Made by a program: the position numbers and the translations under genes
Notes under the pieces: model-generated
The model's database searches: none
Told to the model about the DNA's origin: nothing
What the model saw: the letters and a program-made list of their open reading frames with translations, nothing else
Part shown: positions 43,612 through 51,330 of the stretch, piece after piece
How the letters are laid out: every line of letters begins with the position of its first letter
Position numbering within the stretch: the stretch's first letter is position 1
From: Pseudooceanicola onchidii
GTDB taxonomy: Bacteria > Pseudomonadota > Alphaproteobacteria > Rhodobacterales > Rhodobacteraceae
Assembly (NCBI RefSeq): GCF_004959925.1
Contig: NZ_SPUW01000002.1
Location: 868,001-932,000 of the forward strand
Reading direction: 5' to 3'
DNA: 64,000 nucleotides

Positions 43612-45063
43612 ATGGCCTTCCTTGGCATCGACCTTGGCACCTCGGGCCTGCGGGCGCTGCTGGTGGACGGCGGCGGTCGGCCGATCGGGTCGGCCGAGGT
43701 TGCCTATGACACGCAACACCCTGCGCCCGGCTGGTCCGAACAGGATCCGCAGGTCTGGGTCGATGCCCTGCACAGGGCGGTGGCCGAATTGCGCGGGGCC
43801 TGTCCGGCCTTCGCCGGGCTGCGCGGCGTGGCGGTGTCGGGGCACATGCACGGGGCGGTGCTGCTGGATGCCGACGACCGGGTGATCCGGCCCTGCATCT
43901 TGTGGAACGATACCCGCAGCCATGCCGAAGCCGCCACGCTGGACGCCACGCCCGAGGTGCGCGGCCTGTCCGGCAACATCGTCTTCCCGGGCTTCACCGC
44001 CCCCAAGCTGGAATGGCTTCGCAGGCACGACCCCGAGGCCCATGCCCGGGTGGCCAAGGTGCTTCTGCCCGCCGCCTACCTGTCGTTCCACATGACCGGC
44101 GAACATGTCGCCGACATGAGCGACAGCGCCGGGACATCCTGGCTCGACGTGGGCGCGCGGGACTGGTCCGAGCGGCTTCTGGACGCCGGTCACATGCGGC
44201 GCGATCAGATGCCGCGCCTGGTCGAAGGGTGCGAGCCAGGTGGTCACCTTCGGGCTGATCTTGCGCGCGATTGGGGCGTCGATGGTCCGGTGGTGGTGGC
44301 CGGCGGGGCGGGCGACAATGCCGCCGCCGCCTGCGGGATCGGCGCGCTGGCCGAGGGGCAGGGGTTCGTGTCGCTTGGCACCTCGGGCGTGCTGCTGATC
44401 GCGCGCGACGGCTATCACCCGGCGCCCGAGACCGCGCTGCACACCTTCTGTCACGCGGTGCCGGGGCGCTGGTACCAGATGGGGGTGATGCTGTCGGCAA
44501 CCGATTGCCTCAACTGGCTGTCGCGGATCAGCGGGCGCCGCCCGGCGGATCTGACGGCGGGCTTGGGTGACAGGCTCTTGGCGCCGGGTGGCGTGCAGTT
44601 CCTGCCCTACCTGTCGGGCGAAAGGACGCCCCACAACGACGCCGATGTGCGCGGGGCCTTTACCGGGCTTGGCACGCAGACCACGCTGGACGACATGACC
44701 CGCGCGGTGCTGGAAGGCGTGGCCTTCGGGTTGCGCGACACGGCCGAGGCGATGAAGACCGCCGGGGCGCGGATCGGTGTGCTGCAGGCCATCGGCGGCG
44801 GCGCGCGGTCGCGCTATTGGGTGCGGCTGATCGCGACGGTCCTGAACACGCCGCTGTCCCTGCCCGAGGGCGGAGAGTTCGGCGCAGCACTTGGCGCGGC
44901 CCGTCTGGCCCGGATCGCCGCAACCGGCGAACGGCCCGAAGACGTGATCCTGCCCCCCGAGGGCGGAGAAGTGATCGACCCCGATCCCGCGCTGGTCCCG
45001 GCGTTTGACGCGGCCTACCGAAGGTTCCGCGCCGCCTATCCCGCGATCCGGGCGGTGCAATGA
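43612..45063 (+). CDS. xylB: Xylulokinase
   Basis: 483 residues, FGGY carbohydrate kinase. Phosphorylates D-xylulose, made from arabitol by MtlK, for the pentose phosphate pathway. Seen: FLGIDLGTSGLRALLVD, the catalytic region GWSEQDPQVWVDAL, ILWNDTRSHAEA, GGAGDNAAAACGIGAL and the C-terminal FGGY signature region AIGGGARSRYWVRLIATVL. The start at 43612 follows the mtlK stop by one base; the ATG-like start at 43588 inside mtlK is rejected. Confidence 0.94.
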   Translation: MAFLGIDLGTSGLRALLVDGGGRPIGSAEVAYDTQHPAPGWSEQDPQVWVDALHRAVAELRGACPAFAGLRGVAVSGHMHGAVLLDADDRVIRPCILWNDTRSHAEAATLDATPEVRGLSGNIVFPGFTAPKLEWLRRHDPEAHARVAKVLLPAAYLSFHMTGEHVADMSDSAGTSWLDVGARDWSERLLDAGHMRRDQMPRLVEGCEPGGHLRADLARDWGVDGPVVVAGGAGDNAAAACGIGALAEGQGFVSLGTSGVLLIARDGYHPAPETALHTFCHAVPGRWYQMGVMLSATDCLNWLSRISGRRPADLTAGLGDRLLAPGGVQFLPYLSGERTPHNDADVRGAFTGLGTQTTLDDMTRAVLEGVAFGLRDTAEAMKTAGARIGVLQAIGGGARSRYWVRLIATVLNTPLSLPEGGEFGAALGAARLARIAATGERPEDVILPPEGGEVIDPDPALVPAFDAAYRRFRAAYPAIRAVQ

Positions 45064-45686
45064 CCCCCGCACTGACCGATCTGGCCGAAGAGATCCGCAC
45101 CCGCTCCGCCGGGCGTGCGCGGTTCATCGTCGGGATTGCCGGGGCGCCGGGGTCTGGGAAATCGACGCTGGCGGATCAGCTGGCGGCCTTGCTCGGCGAC
45201 GGCGCGGCGGTGCTGCCGATGGATGGCTACCATCTCGACAACGACCAACTGCGCGACATGGGCCTGTTCGAGCGCAAGGGCGCGCCCGAAACCTTCGACG
45301 CGGCGGGCTATGCTGCGCTGCTGCGGCAGGTGCGGGCAGGCGGGGACGTCGCCTATCCGACCTTCGACCGTGCCGCCGACCGCACCGTTCCAGGCGGAGG
45401 CCGGGTCACGGCCGACACCCGCATCCTGTTGGCCGAGGGCAACTATCTTTTGCTGAACGAACCGCCGTGGTCCGGGCTGGCAGAGCAGTTCGACATGACC
45501 GTCCGCCTCGACGTGCCGCGCGCCGAACTGGAACGCCGCCTGATCGCGCGCTGGCTGGATCACGGATTGAGCGAGCAGGCCGCCCGCGCCCGGGCGCAGG
45601 GCAACGATCTGGTCAACGCGGACCGGGTCATCGCCGGTGCGGCCCCTGCGGATGTGGTGCTGCGGGACACTGCTGTCGGCAAGTGA
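45060..45686 (+). CDS. P-loop sugar/nucleoside kinase (YggC/FrcK-like)
   Basis: 208 residues. Walker A GAPGSGKST at residues 28-36; MDGYHLDNDQLRDMGLFERKGAPETFD and YPTFDRAADRTVPGG as in the uridine kinase/PanK-related YggC/FrcK family; a C-terminal substrate stretch ERRLIARWLDHGLSEQAA. In the R. sphaeroides smo cluster the last gene is a PfkB-type fructokinase (mtlZ); here this unrelated fold sits in that place, so it may phosphorylate the fructose made by SmoS and MtlK (inference). It overlaps xylB by four bases. Confidence 0.8.
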   Translation: MTPALTDLAEEIRTRSAGRARFIVGIAGAPGSGKSTLADQLAALLGDGAAVLPMDGYHLDNDQLRDMGLFERKGAPETFDAAGYAALLRQVRAGGDVAYPTFDRAADRTVPGGGRVTADTRILLAEGNYLLLNEPPWSGLAEQFDMTVRLDVPRAELERRLIARWLDHGLSEQAARARAQGNDLVNADRVIAGAAPADVVLRDTAVGK

Positions 45687-45840
45687 TTGATTTCAGCGCG
45701 TTCGGGGAAGGTCGGTTCGATACCCGATTAAATCTGTCAACTATATGATTTTATTGGGTTATATCTTGCGCCCGACCATGGAGCGGGCTAAACACATCTT
45801 ACAGACAGCCAGCAAGCCACGCGCCAGCCAGCTATCCAAC
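45687..45840. other. Intergenic stretch with AT-rich segment
   Basis: The AT-rich part (about 45725-45767) includes TGTCAA and TTATAT hexamers about 18 bases apart that could form a weak plus-strand promoter. A transcript from there to the terminator at 45841 would be about 110-120 bases and has no convincing reading frame. GCCAGC repeats occur around 45808-45832. A small RNA is possible but not shown. Confidence 0.25.
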
Positions 45841-45888
45841 AGAAAGAGCCGCAGCGCATCACCGCCTGCGGCTCTTTCTGGTTTTGGG
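45841..45888. terminator. Strong bidirectional terminator
   Basis: AGAAAGAGCCGCAG (45841-45854) and CTGCGGCTCTTTCT (45866-45879) form a perfect 14-pair stem with an 11-base loop, flanked by GGTTTT on the plus side and a T-rich end within the stem on the minus side. It lies between the convergent polyol operon and DUF808 gene. Confidence 0.85.
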
Positions 45889-45892
45889 GGCT

Positions 45893-46858
45893 TCAGTGCG
45901 CGCCCTGTTTCTTTCCGCCGAAAAGGCCCATCCCGACGCTCACCAGCGGGATCAGCAGGGCGCCGACCGCGAGCCCGATCACGCCGTCGAGGAAGGCGGT
46001 CACGGTCCATTCGACGGCACCGGCCAGCTCTCCGGTGCCTTCGGCGAGGTCGACGGCGATGTGGTGGATGGTCTCGTAGGGCAGGTGCCAGCCCAGTTCG
46101 TGCAACCCGTGCACCAGGATCGATCCGCCGACCCAGATCATCGCGGCGGTGCCGACGATGATGAGAAGCTGCATGAAATAGGGCATGCCGCGCACGATCC
46201 CCATGCCAAGGCTGCGGGTCAGGGCAAAGCGGCCGTGGTCGGCCATGGCAAGCCCCAGGTCATCGGCTTTCACGATGAGCGCCACCGCGCCATAGACGGC
46301 GAGCGTGATGATGATCCCGGCGACGCCAAGGGCCATTGCCTCAAGCCAGAGGGGCTGGCTTTCGGGCAGGGCCGAAAGCACGATCGTCATGATCTCGGCC
46401 GAGAGGATGAAGTCGGTCTTGATCGCGCCCTTGACCTTCTGTTCCTCAAGATGCGCGCCGTCGACCTTCTTCTTGGCGACGGCCTCGGCCTGGTCGTGGT
46501 GGGCGGGGCTCAGGACGTGCCAGACCTTTTCCGCCCCTTCGAAACACAGGTACGCCCCGCCCAGCATCAGCAGCGGATAGATCAGCATCGGCAGGAAGGT
46601 CGACAGCAGCAGGGCGATCGGCAGCAGGATGACGATCTTGTTGAACAGCGACCCTCGGGCGATCTTCCAGACGATCGGCAGTTCGCGGTCGGCACTGAAC
46701 CCGTGGACGTATTTCGGCGTGACCGCCGCGTCGTCGATCACCGCCCCCGCCGCCTTGGTCGAGGCCTTGACCGCCTGACCCATGACGTCGTCGATCGAGG
46801 TGGCCGCGATCTTTGCGATGGCTGCCACGTCATCCAGCAGGGCGAGAAGTCCGCTCAT
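45893..46858 (-). CDS. DUF808 family inner-membrane protein
   Basis: 321 residues. Matches the DUF808/YedI family: SGLLALLDDVAAIAKIAATSIDD at the start, TPKYVHGFSADRELPIVWKIARGSLFNK, LMLGGAYLCFEGAEKVWH, and about six to seven hydrophobic helices. Members are inner-membrane proteins of unknown transport or stress role. Stand-alone gene with the shared terminator directly behind it. Confidence 0.88.
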   Translation of the reverse strand: MSGLLALLDDVAAIAKIAATSIDDVMGQAVKASTKAAGAVIDDAAVTPKYVHGFSADRELPIVWKIARGSLFNKIVILLPIALLLSTFLPMLIYPLLMLGGAYLCFEGAEKVWHVLSPAHHDQAEAVAKKKVDGAHLEEQKVKGAIKTDFILSAEIMTIVLSALPESQPLWLEAMALGVAGIIITLAVYGAVALIVKADDLGLAMADHGRFALTRSLGMGIVRGMPYFMQLLIIVGTAAMIWVGGSILVHGLHELGWHLPYETIHHIAVDLAEGTGELAGAVEWTVTAFLDGVIGLAVGALLIPLVSVGMGLFGGKKQGAH

Positions 46859-46992
46859 GTCATCTCCTGTTACACCGGGAACAACTTAGGGGTTTCGGCG
46901 CGCTTGGGAAGGGCCGGGGGCGACGGGTCGGGCCGACGGGCGCGACAAACGGGGCAAACTGTGCCTTAGTGACGGAAAAACAGGGACGTGAC

Positions 46993-47949
46993 ATGAAACA
47001 TGGCTATGACGGCGGACGGCTGAACCTGCCCTTCGTGGGGATCTGCACCTTCGGGAAATACCCGTATGTCGAAGACTGGGACAGCATCGATGCGGACGTC
47101 GCCGTGATGGGTGCGCCCTTTGACATGGGGACGCAGTGGCGGTCGGGCGCGCGCATGGGGCCGCGCGCGATCCGCGAGGCCTCGACCCTGTTTTCCTTCG
47201 GCCATGCCGGCGCCTACGACCACGAGGACGATGTCACCTATCTGGAACCGCACCGCGTCACCATCGTCGATATCGGCGACGCCGACATCGTGCATACCGA
47301 TACCGAGGCCAGCCACCGGAACATCGAACACGGGGTGCGCAAGATGCTGGCGGCCGGGGCGCTGCCGGTGGTCATCGGCGGCGATCATTCGGTCAATATT
47401 CCCTGCATCAACGCCTTTGACGGGGAAGAACCCGTGCACCTGATCCAGATCGACGCGCATCTGGATTTTGTCGATGAACGCCACGGTGTGCGGTATGGCC
47501 ATGGCAACCCGATGCGGCGCGCGGCGGAAAAGCCCTGGGTCACCGGGCTGACCCAGATCGGCATCCGCAACGTGTCGTCGACCGCCAAGGACGGCTATGA
47601 GGCCGCGCGCGGCATGGGCTCCGACATCCTGTCGGTCCGGCAGGCCCGCGGGCTGGGCGTCGCGGGGATGCTGGCGCGCATCCCGGCCGCCGAGCGCTAT
47701 TACCTGACCATCGACATCGACGCCTTCGACCCGTCGATCGCCCCGGGGACTGGCACGCCCAGTCACGGCGGGTTCCTGTATTACGAGGTGCTCGAGCTGA
47801 TCGATGCGCTCGCCCAGCACGGAGAGATCGTGGGGCTCGACCTGGTCGAGGTCGCGCCGGATCATGATCCGGGCGGGGTGACCTCGATCCTCGCGGCGCA
47901 GCTTCTGATGAACGTGATCGGCCGGATCCTGCATCATCGCGACATGTGA
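46993..47949 (+). CDS. speB: Agmatinase/ureohydrolase family protein
   Basis: 318 residues, arginase superfamily. Hydrolyses a guanidino compound to an amine and urea using two Mn ions. Metal ligands are in place: His132 in GGDHSVNIP, Asp154, His156 and Asp158 in QIDAHLDFVD, and Asp241/Asp243 in TIDIDAFDPSIAPGTGTP. Agmatine is the usual annotation, but many alphaproteobacterial relatives use guanidinobutyrate or guanidinopropionate, so substrate is open. ATG 46993 has AGGGACG upstream. Polyamine link with hss at 54230. Confidence 0.85.
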   Translation: MKHGYDGGRLNLPFVGICTFGKYPYVEDWDSIDADVAVMGAPFDMGTQWRSGARMGPRAIREASTLFSFGHAGAYDHEDDVTYLEPHRVTIVDIGDADIVHTDTEASHRNIEHGVRKMLAAGALPVVIGGDHSVNIPCINAFDGEEPVHLIQIDAHLDFVDERHGVRYGHGNPMRRAAEKPWVTGLTQIGIRNVSSTAKDGYEAARGMGSDILSVRQARGLGVAGMLARIPAAERYYLTIDIDAFDPSIAPGTGTPSHGGFLYYEVLELIDALAQHGEIVGLDLVEVAPDHDPGGVTSILAAQLLMNVIGRILHHRDM

Positions 47950-48057
47950 CGCGCACCCGGGCGCGGCGGATTTGCGACAGGCGGCGGGCGGCCGATTGCG
48001 GGCATCTTGGCGCAGGGGCCACCGCGCGATATGCCAAGGGAAAAGCCGGGGTTCCTG

Positions 48058-48966
48058 ATGCGCATCCTCCTCTCCCTTCTGCTGATCCTCGCGGCCTCCG
48101 TCGCCTCGGCCGATGACCGGTCATGGTCGCGGATCGGCCACGGGCGGCTGTCGGTCAACGACCTGTTCGGAGACCGTATCGATCGCTGGCGCACCGGGTC
48201 CGTCGCGGCCAGCTATGTCTTCGGGCCGGCCTGGACGGGACGTCTGCCGGACGTGCCGGGCCAGGTGCTGGAATTCCGCATCCTGGGCGAGGTCATCGCG
48301 CCCGCGCGTCTGGATCTTCCCTGGATGATGGACCGGCCCTACAGCCAGGCGCTGTCGCTTGGTCTGCACACTCATTTCGACCGGGGCGGCTGGCAGGTGG
48401 CCATGGGGGCGGATGCGGTGATCACCGGGCCGCAGACCGGCCTGTCCGATTTCCAGATGTTCCTGCACCGCGCGACGGGGTTCGATCACATGATCCACCC
48501 GGCGGTCGCGGCGGCGCAGACCCCGAACGGCGTGCATGGGTCGGGTGTGGTCGAGGTCGGCCGGGATCTTTCCCTGGGCGGTGCGACCCTGCGCCCCTTC
48601 GCCGAACTGCGTGCCGGGGTCGAGGACATGGCCCGTGTCGGCCTTGACCTGACGATCGGCCCGTTCGGGCAGGGGGAGCTTCTGGTGCGCGATCCGGTCA
48701 CCGGCCATCGCTATCGCGCGGTCACCCGGCCCACGCCGGGCGTCGCCTTTGTTGCCGGTGCCGATGTCGCCAAGGTCTGGGAAAGCCTGCACCTTCCGTC
48801 CGCGACCAACACGCTGACCGACGCGCGTTACAGGCTGCGGGCGGGGGTGCACGTGCAGCGCGACACATGGGCGGGCTTCTATGGCCTGACCTGGCTGGGC
48901 AAGGAATTCGTGGGTCAGCGCGAAAGCCAGCTGATCGGGGCGCTGCGGATTCAGATACGGTTCTGA
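48058..48966 (+). CDS. LpxR-like outer-membrane protein (lipid A deacylase family)
   Basis: 302 residues with a signal peptide (RILLSLLLILAASVASA, then DD). The mature part shows alternating amphipathic strands and ends in LRIQIRF, the aromatic C terminus of a beta-barrel. Near the N terminus RLSVNDLFGDRIDRWRTGS resembles the N-D ... D-R-x-T-x-G/S start of the LpxR/DUF2219 family, whose members remove 3'-acyloxyacyl chains of lipid A. Whether the catalytic His/Glu are kept is not certain. ATG 48058 is chosen for the signal peptide; 48031 is possible. Confidence 0.65.
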   Translation: MRILLSLLLILAASVASADDRSWSRIGHGRLSVNDLFGDRIDRWRTGSVAASYVFGPAWTGRLPDVPGQVLEFRILGEVIAPARLDLPWMMDRPYSQALSLGLHTHFDRGGWQVAMGADAVITGPQTGLSDFQMFLHRATGFDHMIHPAVAAAQTPNGVHGSGVVEVGRDLSLGGATLRPFAELRAGVEDMARVGLDLTIGPFGQGELLVRDPVTGHRYRAVTRPTPGVAFVAGADVAKVWESLHLPSATNTLTDARYRLRAGVHVQRDTWAGFYGLTWLGKEFVGQRESQLIGALRIQIRF

Positions 48967-49029
48967 CGCGCGGATACCTCGCCGGGGTTACAGAAGCCGC
49001 AATAGTCTGATAAACTGATCTTAATACGA

Positions 49030-49047
49030 CCGGTCTAAAAAGACCGG
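49030..49047. other. Inverted repeat upstream of the Hint gene
   Basis: CCGGTC-TAAAAA-GACCGG is a perfect six-pair inverted repeat with a six-base loop. It has no T-run, and it lies 52 bases in front of the chosen Hint gene start. Possible operator or mRNA 5' hairpin. Confidence 0.4.
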
Positions 49048-49099
49048 CATGATACAAAAAACGAACAGTCCCGGTTATCGGGGAAGGCAGAGAACAGGC

Positions 49100-50161
49100 A
49101 TGAGCGCGGGCTTCAAGGGCACGTATGTCATGTCCTGGTCGCAGGCAGAGCTGGACGGGCTTCGCGCCCCCAGGCTATCGGCGCTTCGCATCGGGGCCAC
49201 CTGGTCCTGGACGGGGCAGGCGGTCCGCGTGGACGGCCCGACCGAGGTCTTGCGGCTGGAACAGGCAGACGAAGACCGGAACATCAGACGCCGGGCGGCA
49301 CGGGTGGTGCGTCGCCTTGTCGGGGCGGCGATGGATCCGCAGACCGACCTTCAGGACATGATCGGGGACGACCCGCTGATGGACGGCGGTTTTGTCGTGA
49401 CCGATGGGCGGCTTTCCTACACCGCCACGCTGATCGGCGTCGAAGGTTCTCTCCCGCTGATCATGTTCGTCGATGAACTGCCCCCCTCGGATCGCGAATT
49501 CTGGATCGTCCAGCACAACAACGTCGCGCAGGCCCTGGCGCCCGGCGAACCGGTGGCAGGCGGTGTGATCTGCTTCACTCCGGGCACCCGGATCGCCACC
49601 CCCTATGGTGCCGTCCCGGTCGAAGAGCTGCGGGAAGGCGACCGGGTTCTGACCAAGGACAACGGCCCGCAGGAAATCCTCTGGTCTGGCGCGCGGCGGA
49701 TGTCCGGCGCGCGGCTCTATACCATGCCGCACCTGCGGCCGGTGCGGATCAGCCCCGGCGCCTTCGGCATCGACCGGCCCGACGATACGTTGCTGGTGTC
49801 GCCCGAACACAGGATGCTGGTCCGCGGCCGTGCGGCGCAGGCCCTTTTCAATACCGACGAGGTGCTGGTGGCCGCCCGCGACCTGATCAACGGCACGACC
49901 ATCCGGCAGAAAACCGGGCTGAAAGAGATCACCTATATTCACCTGCTGCTGGAAAGCCACCAGGTGATCTGGGCCAATTGCGTCGAAACGGAAAGCTTCC
50001 ATCCCGCCAACGCCGCCCTGTCTGCATTGACCGACGCCGATCGTGCGCGTCTGGTCGCGGGCATGCCCGATCTGGTGGCCGACCCGATGGCCTATGGCCG
50101 CCATGCCCGCCGCAACCTGACCCGGTCCGAAGCCGCCATCCTGCGCCACGACGCCGCCTGA
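49100..50161 (+). CDS. Hint (intein/hedgehog-like) domain protein
   Basis: 353 residues. The C-terminal half is the Hint_2 domain common in Rhodobacteraceae: CFTPGTRIATPYGAVPVEELREGDRVLTKDNGPQ begins with the nucleophile-type Cys, then VSPEHRMLVRG, EVLVAARDLING, and the end block IHLLLESHQVIWANCVETESFHP. These domains may self-process or have become structural; the partner sequence in front (1-165) is unrelated to known secretion domains. No signal peptide, possibly type I secreted like related Hint proteins. ATG 49100 has GGGGAAGG upstream; 49049 is an alternative. Confidence 0.8.
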   Translation: MSAGFKGTYVMSWSQAELDGLRAPRLSALRIGATWSWTGQAVRVDGPTEVLRLEQADEDRNIRRRAARVVRRLVGAAMDPQTDLQDMIGDDPLMDGGFVVTDGRLSYTATLIGVEGSLPLIMFVDELPPSDREFWIVQHNNVAQALAPGEPVAGGVICFTPGTRIATPYGAVPVEELREGDRVLTKDNGPQEILWSGARRMSGARLYTMPHLRPVRISPGAFGIDRPDDTLLVSPEHRMLVRGRAAQALFNTDEVLVAARDLINGTTIRQKTGLKEITYIHLLLESHQVIWANCVETESFHPANAALSALTDADRARLVAGMPDLVADPMAYGRHARRNLTRSEAAILRHDAA

Positions 50162-50178
50162 CGCGATACGGTCCGCCC

Positions 50179-50235
50179 TTCCTCTGGTTCCATATCCCGG
50201 GGGAATTGGCCGCAGGCCAAGGGGGCAGAGCCCCC
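50179..50235 (-). repeat. Dispersed palindromic repeat, copy 6
   Basis: On the minus strand: GGGGGCTCTGCCCCC, TTGGCCTGCGGCCAA, then CCCCCGGGATATGGAACC and AGAGG. It is the same architecture as the copies at 11053 and 20295. It lies behind the Hint gene and ahead of the rpsD promoter. Confidence 0.75.
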
Positions 50236-50250
50236 GCGCGGTGCGGGCTG

Positions 50251-50278
50251 TTGACTCCCTTTCTTTCATCTGTATAAG
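50251..50278 (+). promoter_or_regulatory. Sigma-70 promoter of rpsD
   Basis: TTGACT (50251-50256) and TATAAG (50273-50278) with a 16-base spacer make a near-consensus housekeeping promoter. Transcription would begin near 50285, leaving a leader of about 240 bases. Confidence 0.75.
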
Positions 50279-50286
50279 CCGCCCAT

Positions 50287-50310
50287 CCCCGCCTTTACCG
50301 GCGGGGTCTT
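50287..50310 (+). other. 5'-terminal hairpin of the rpsD transcript
   Basis: CCCCGCC (50287-50293) pairs with GGCGGGG (50300-50306) around TTTACC and is followed by TCTTCATT. It starts right at the predicted transcript start, so it may be a stabilising or attenuating 5' hairpin. The rest of the 50162-50525 gap holds the repeat at 50179, the promoter and the palindrome at 50455; no gene is seen. Confidence 0.5.
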
Positions 50311-50454
50311 CATTGGTGTTGGTGGCCCCCGCAAGGGGATGCCTGTCGGGATGAAGCCTGGGACATGATCCCGGCCAAAGACCAAAGGACAACGCCCTTC
50401 ATATCCGCAGCCTGACCGGGCTCGGGTCCGACAGATCGGTTGAGGTCGCCCGCG

Positions 50455-50500
50455 TCCGCAACCCGAAAAGTGGGAACCGGTTTTCGGACCAAGTTGCGGA
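50455..50500. repeat. Long palindrome with REP-like core in the rpsD leader
   Basis: Outer arms TCCGCAAC (50455-50462) and GTTGCGGA (50493-50500) enclose an inner stem CCGAAAA (50463-50469) with TTTTCGG (50481-50487). The inner core with its AGTGGGAACCGG loop recalls a palindromic repeat that I remember as very common in Rhizobiales genomes. It lies 26 bases before the rpsD start, so it will form in the mRNA close to the ribosome-binding site. Confidence 0.6.
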
Positions 50501-50525
50501 GCCATAAAACGAAGGAGATCAGACC

Positions 50526-51146
50526 GTGACCAAACGCACGTCTGCCAAGTACAAAATCGACCGCCGGATGGGCGAAAACATCTGGGGTCGTCCGAAATCC
50601 CCGGTCAACCGTCGTGAATACGGCCCCGGCCAGCACGGTCAGCGCCGCAAGGGCAAGATGTCCGACTTCGGCCTTCAGCTGCGCGCCAAGCAGAAGCTGA
50701 AAGGCTACTACGGCGACCTGACCGAAAAGCAGTTCAAGCGCATCTACGGCGACGCCGCCCGGACCAAGGGTGACACCGGCGAGAACCTGATCGGCCTGCT
50801 CGAGCGCCGCCTGGACGCCATCGTCTACCGCGCCAAATTCGTGCCGACCGTCTTCGCCGCCCGTCAGTTCGTCAACCACGGCCACGTCCTGGTGAATGGC
50901 AAGCGCGTGAACATCCCCTCCTACCGCGTGAAGGAAGGCGACAAGATCGAGGTTCGCGAGAAGTCCAAGCAGATGGCTCTGGTCCTCGAAGCGGCCCAGC
51001 TGCCCGAGCGTGACGTTCCCGATTACCTGGACGTCGACCACTCCAAGATGGTTGCGACCTTCGTGCGCACCCCGGGCCTGTCGGACGTGCCGTACCCGGT
51101 CATCATGGAACCGAACCTCGTGATCGAATACTACGCACAGAACTAA
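50526..51146 (+). CDS. rpsD: 30S ribosomal protein S4
   Basis: 206 residues, standard length. RNA-binding S4 domain [36 protein letters not shown], and the N-terminal helical part [31 protein letters not shown]. Starts the assembly of the 30S body. GTG start at 50526 with a strong site GAAGGAGAT six to seven bases upstream. Terminator directly behind. The long structured leader could serve autoregulation by S4, as in other bacteria (inference). Confidence 0.97.
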   Translation: MTKRTSAKYKIDRRMGENIWGRPKSPVNRREYGPGQHGQRRKGKMSDFGLQLRAKQKLKGYYGDLTEKQFKRIYGDAARTKGDTGENLIGLLERRLDAIVYRAKFVPTVFAARQFVNHGHVLVNGKRVNIPSYRVKEGDKIEVREKSKQMALVLEAAQLPERDVPDYLDVDHSKMVATFVRTPGLSDVPYPVIMEPNLVIEYYAQN

Positions 51147-51188
51147 GTCGAGAACCGGCCGTACAAGGTCGGCTCAAGGGACGAGGGA

Positions 51189-51224
51189 GGCCGCATCCGA
51201 TGGGATGCGGCCTTTTCCTTTTTC
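51189..51224 (+). terminator. Rho-independent terminator of rpsD
   Basis: GGCCGCATCC (51189-51198) pairs with GGATGCGGCC (51203-51212) around GATG, followed by TTTTCCTTTTT. Confidence 0.92.
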
Positions 51225-51330
51225 GGATGATGGCGGGGACGGTGGATCGTGTTCGTGCAAGCGCCGTTGGCCTTTCCCGTCAGGATCGCCCGTTTCCGGC
51301 CTTCGCCCCGTGTCTGCGGATAAACGTCCC

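Noticed and set aside
49030-49047. Hairpin as a terminator of the LpxR-like gene
   Set aside because: No T-run follows on either strand; kept only as an inverted repeat.
50287-50525. tRNA-like folds in the rpsD leader
   Set aside because: No T-arm GTTCGA-type sequence or acceptor pairing; hairpins are better explained as leader or repeat.
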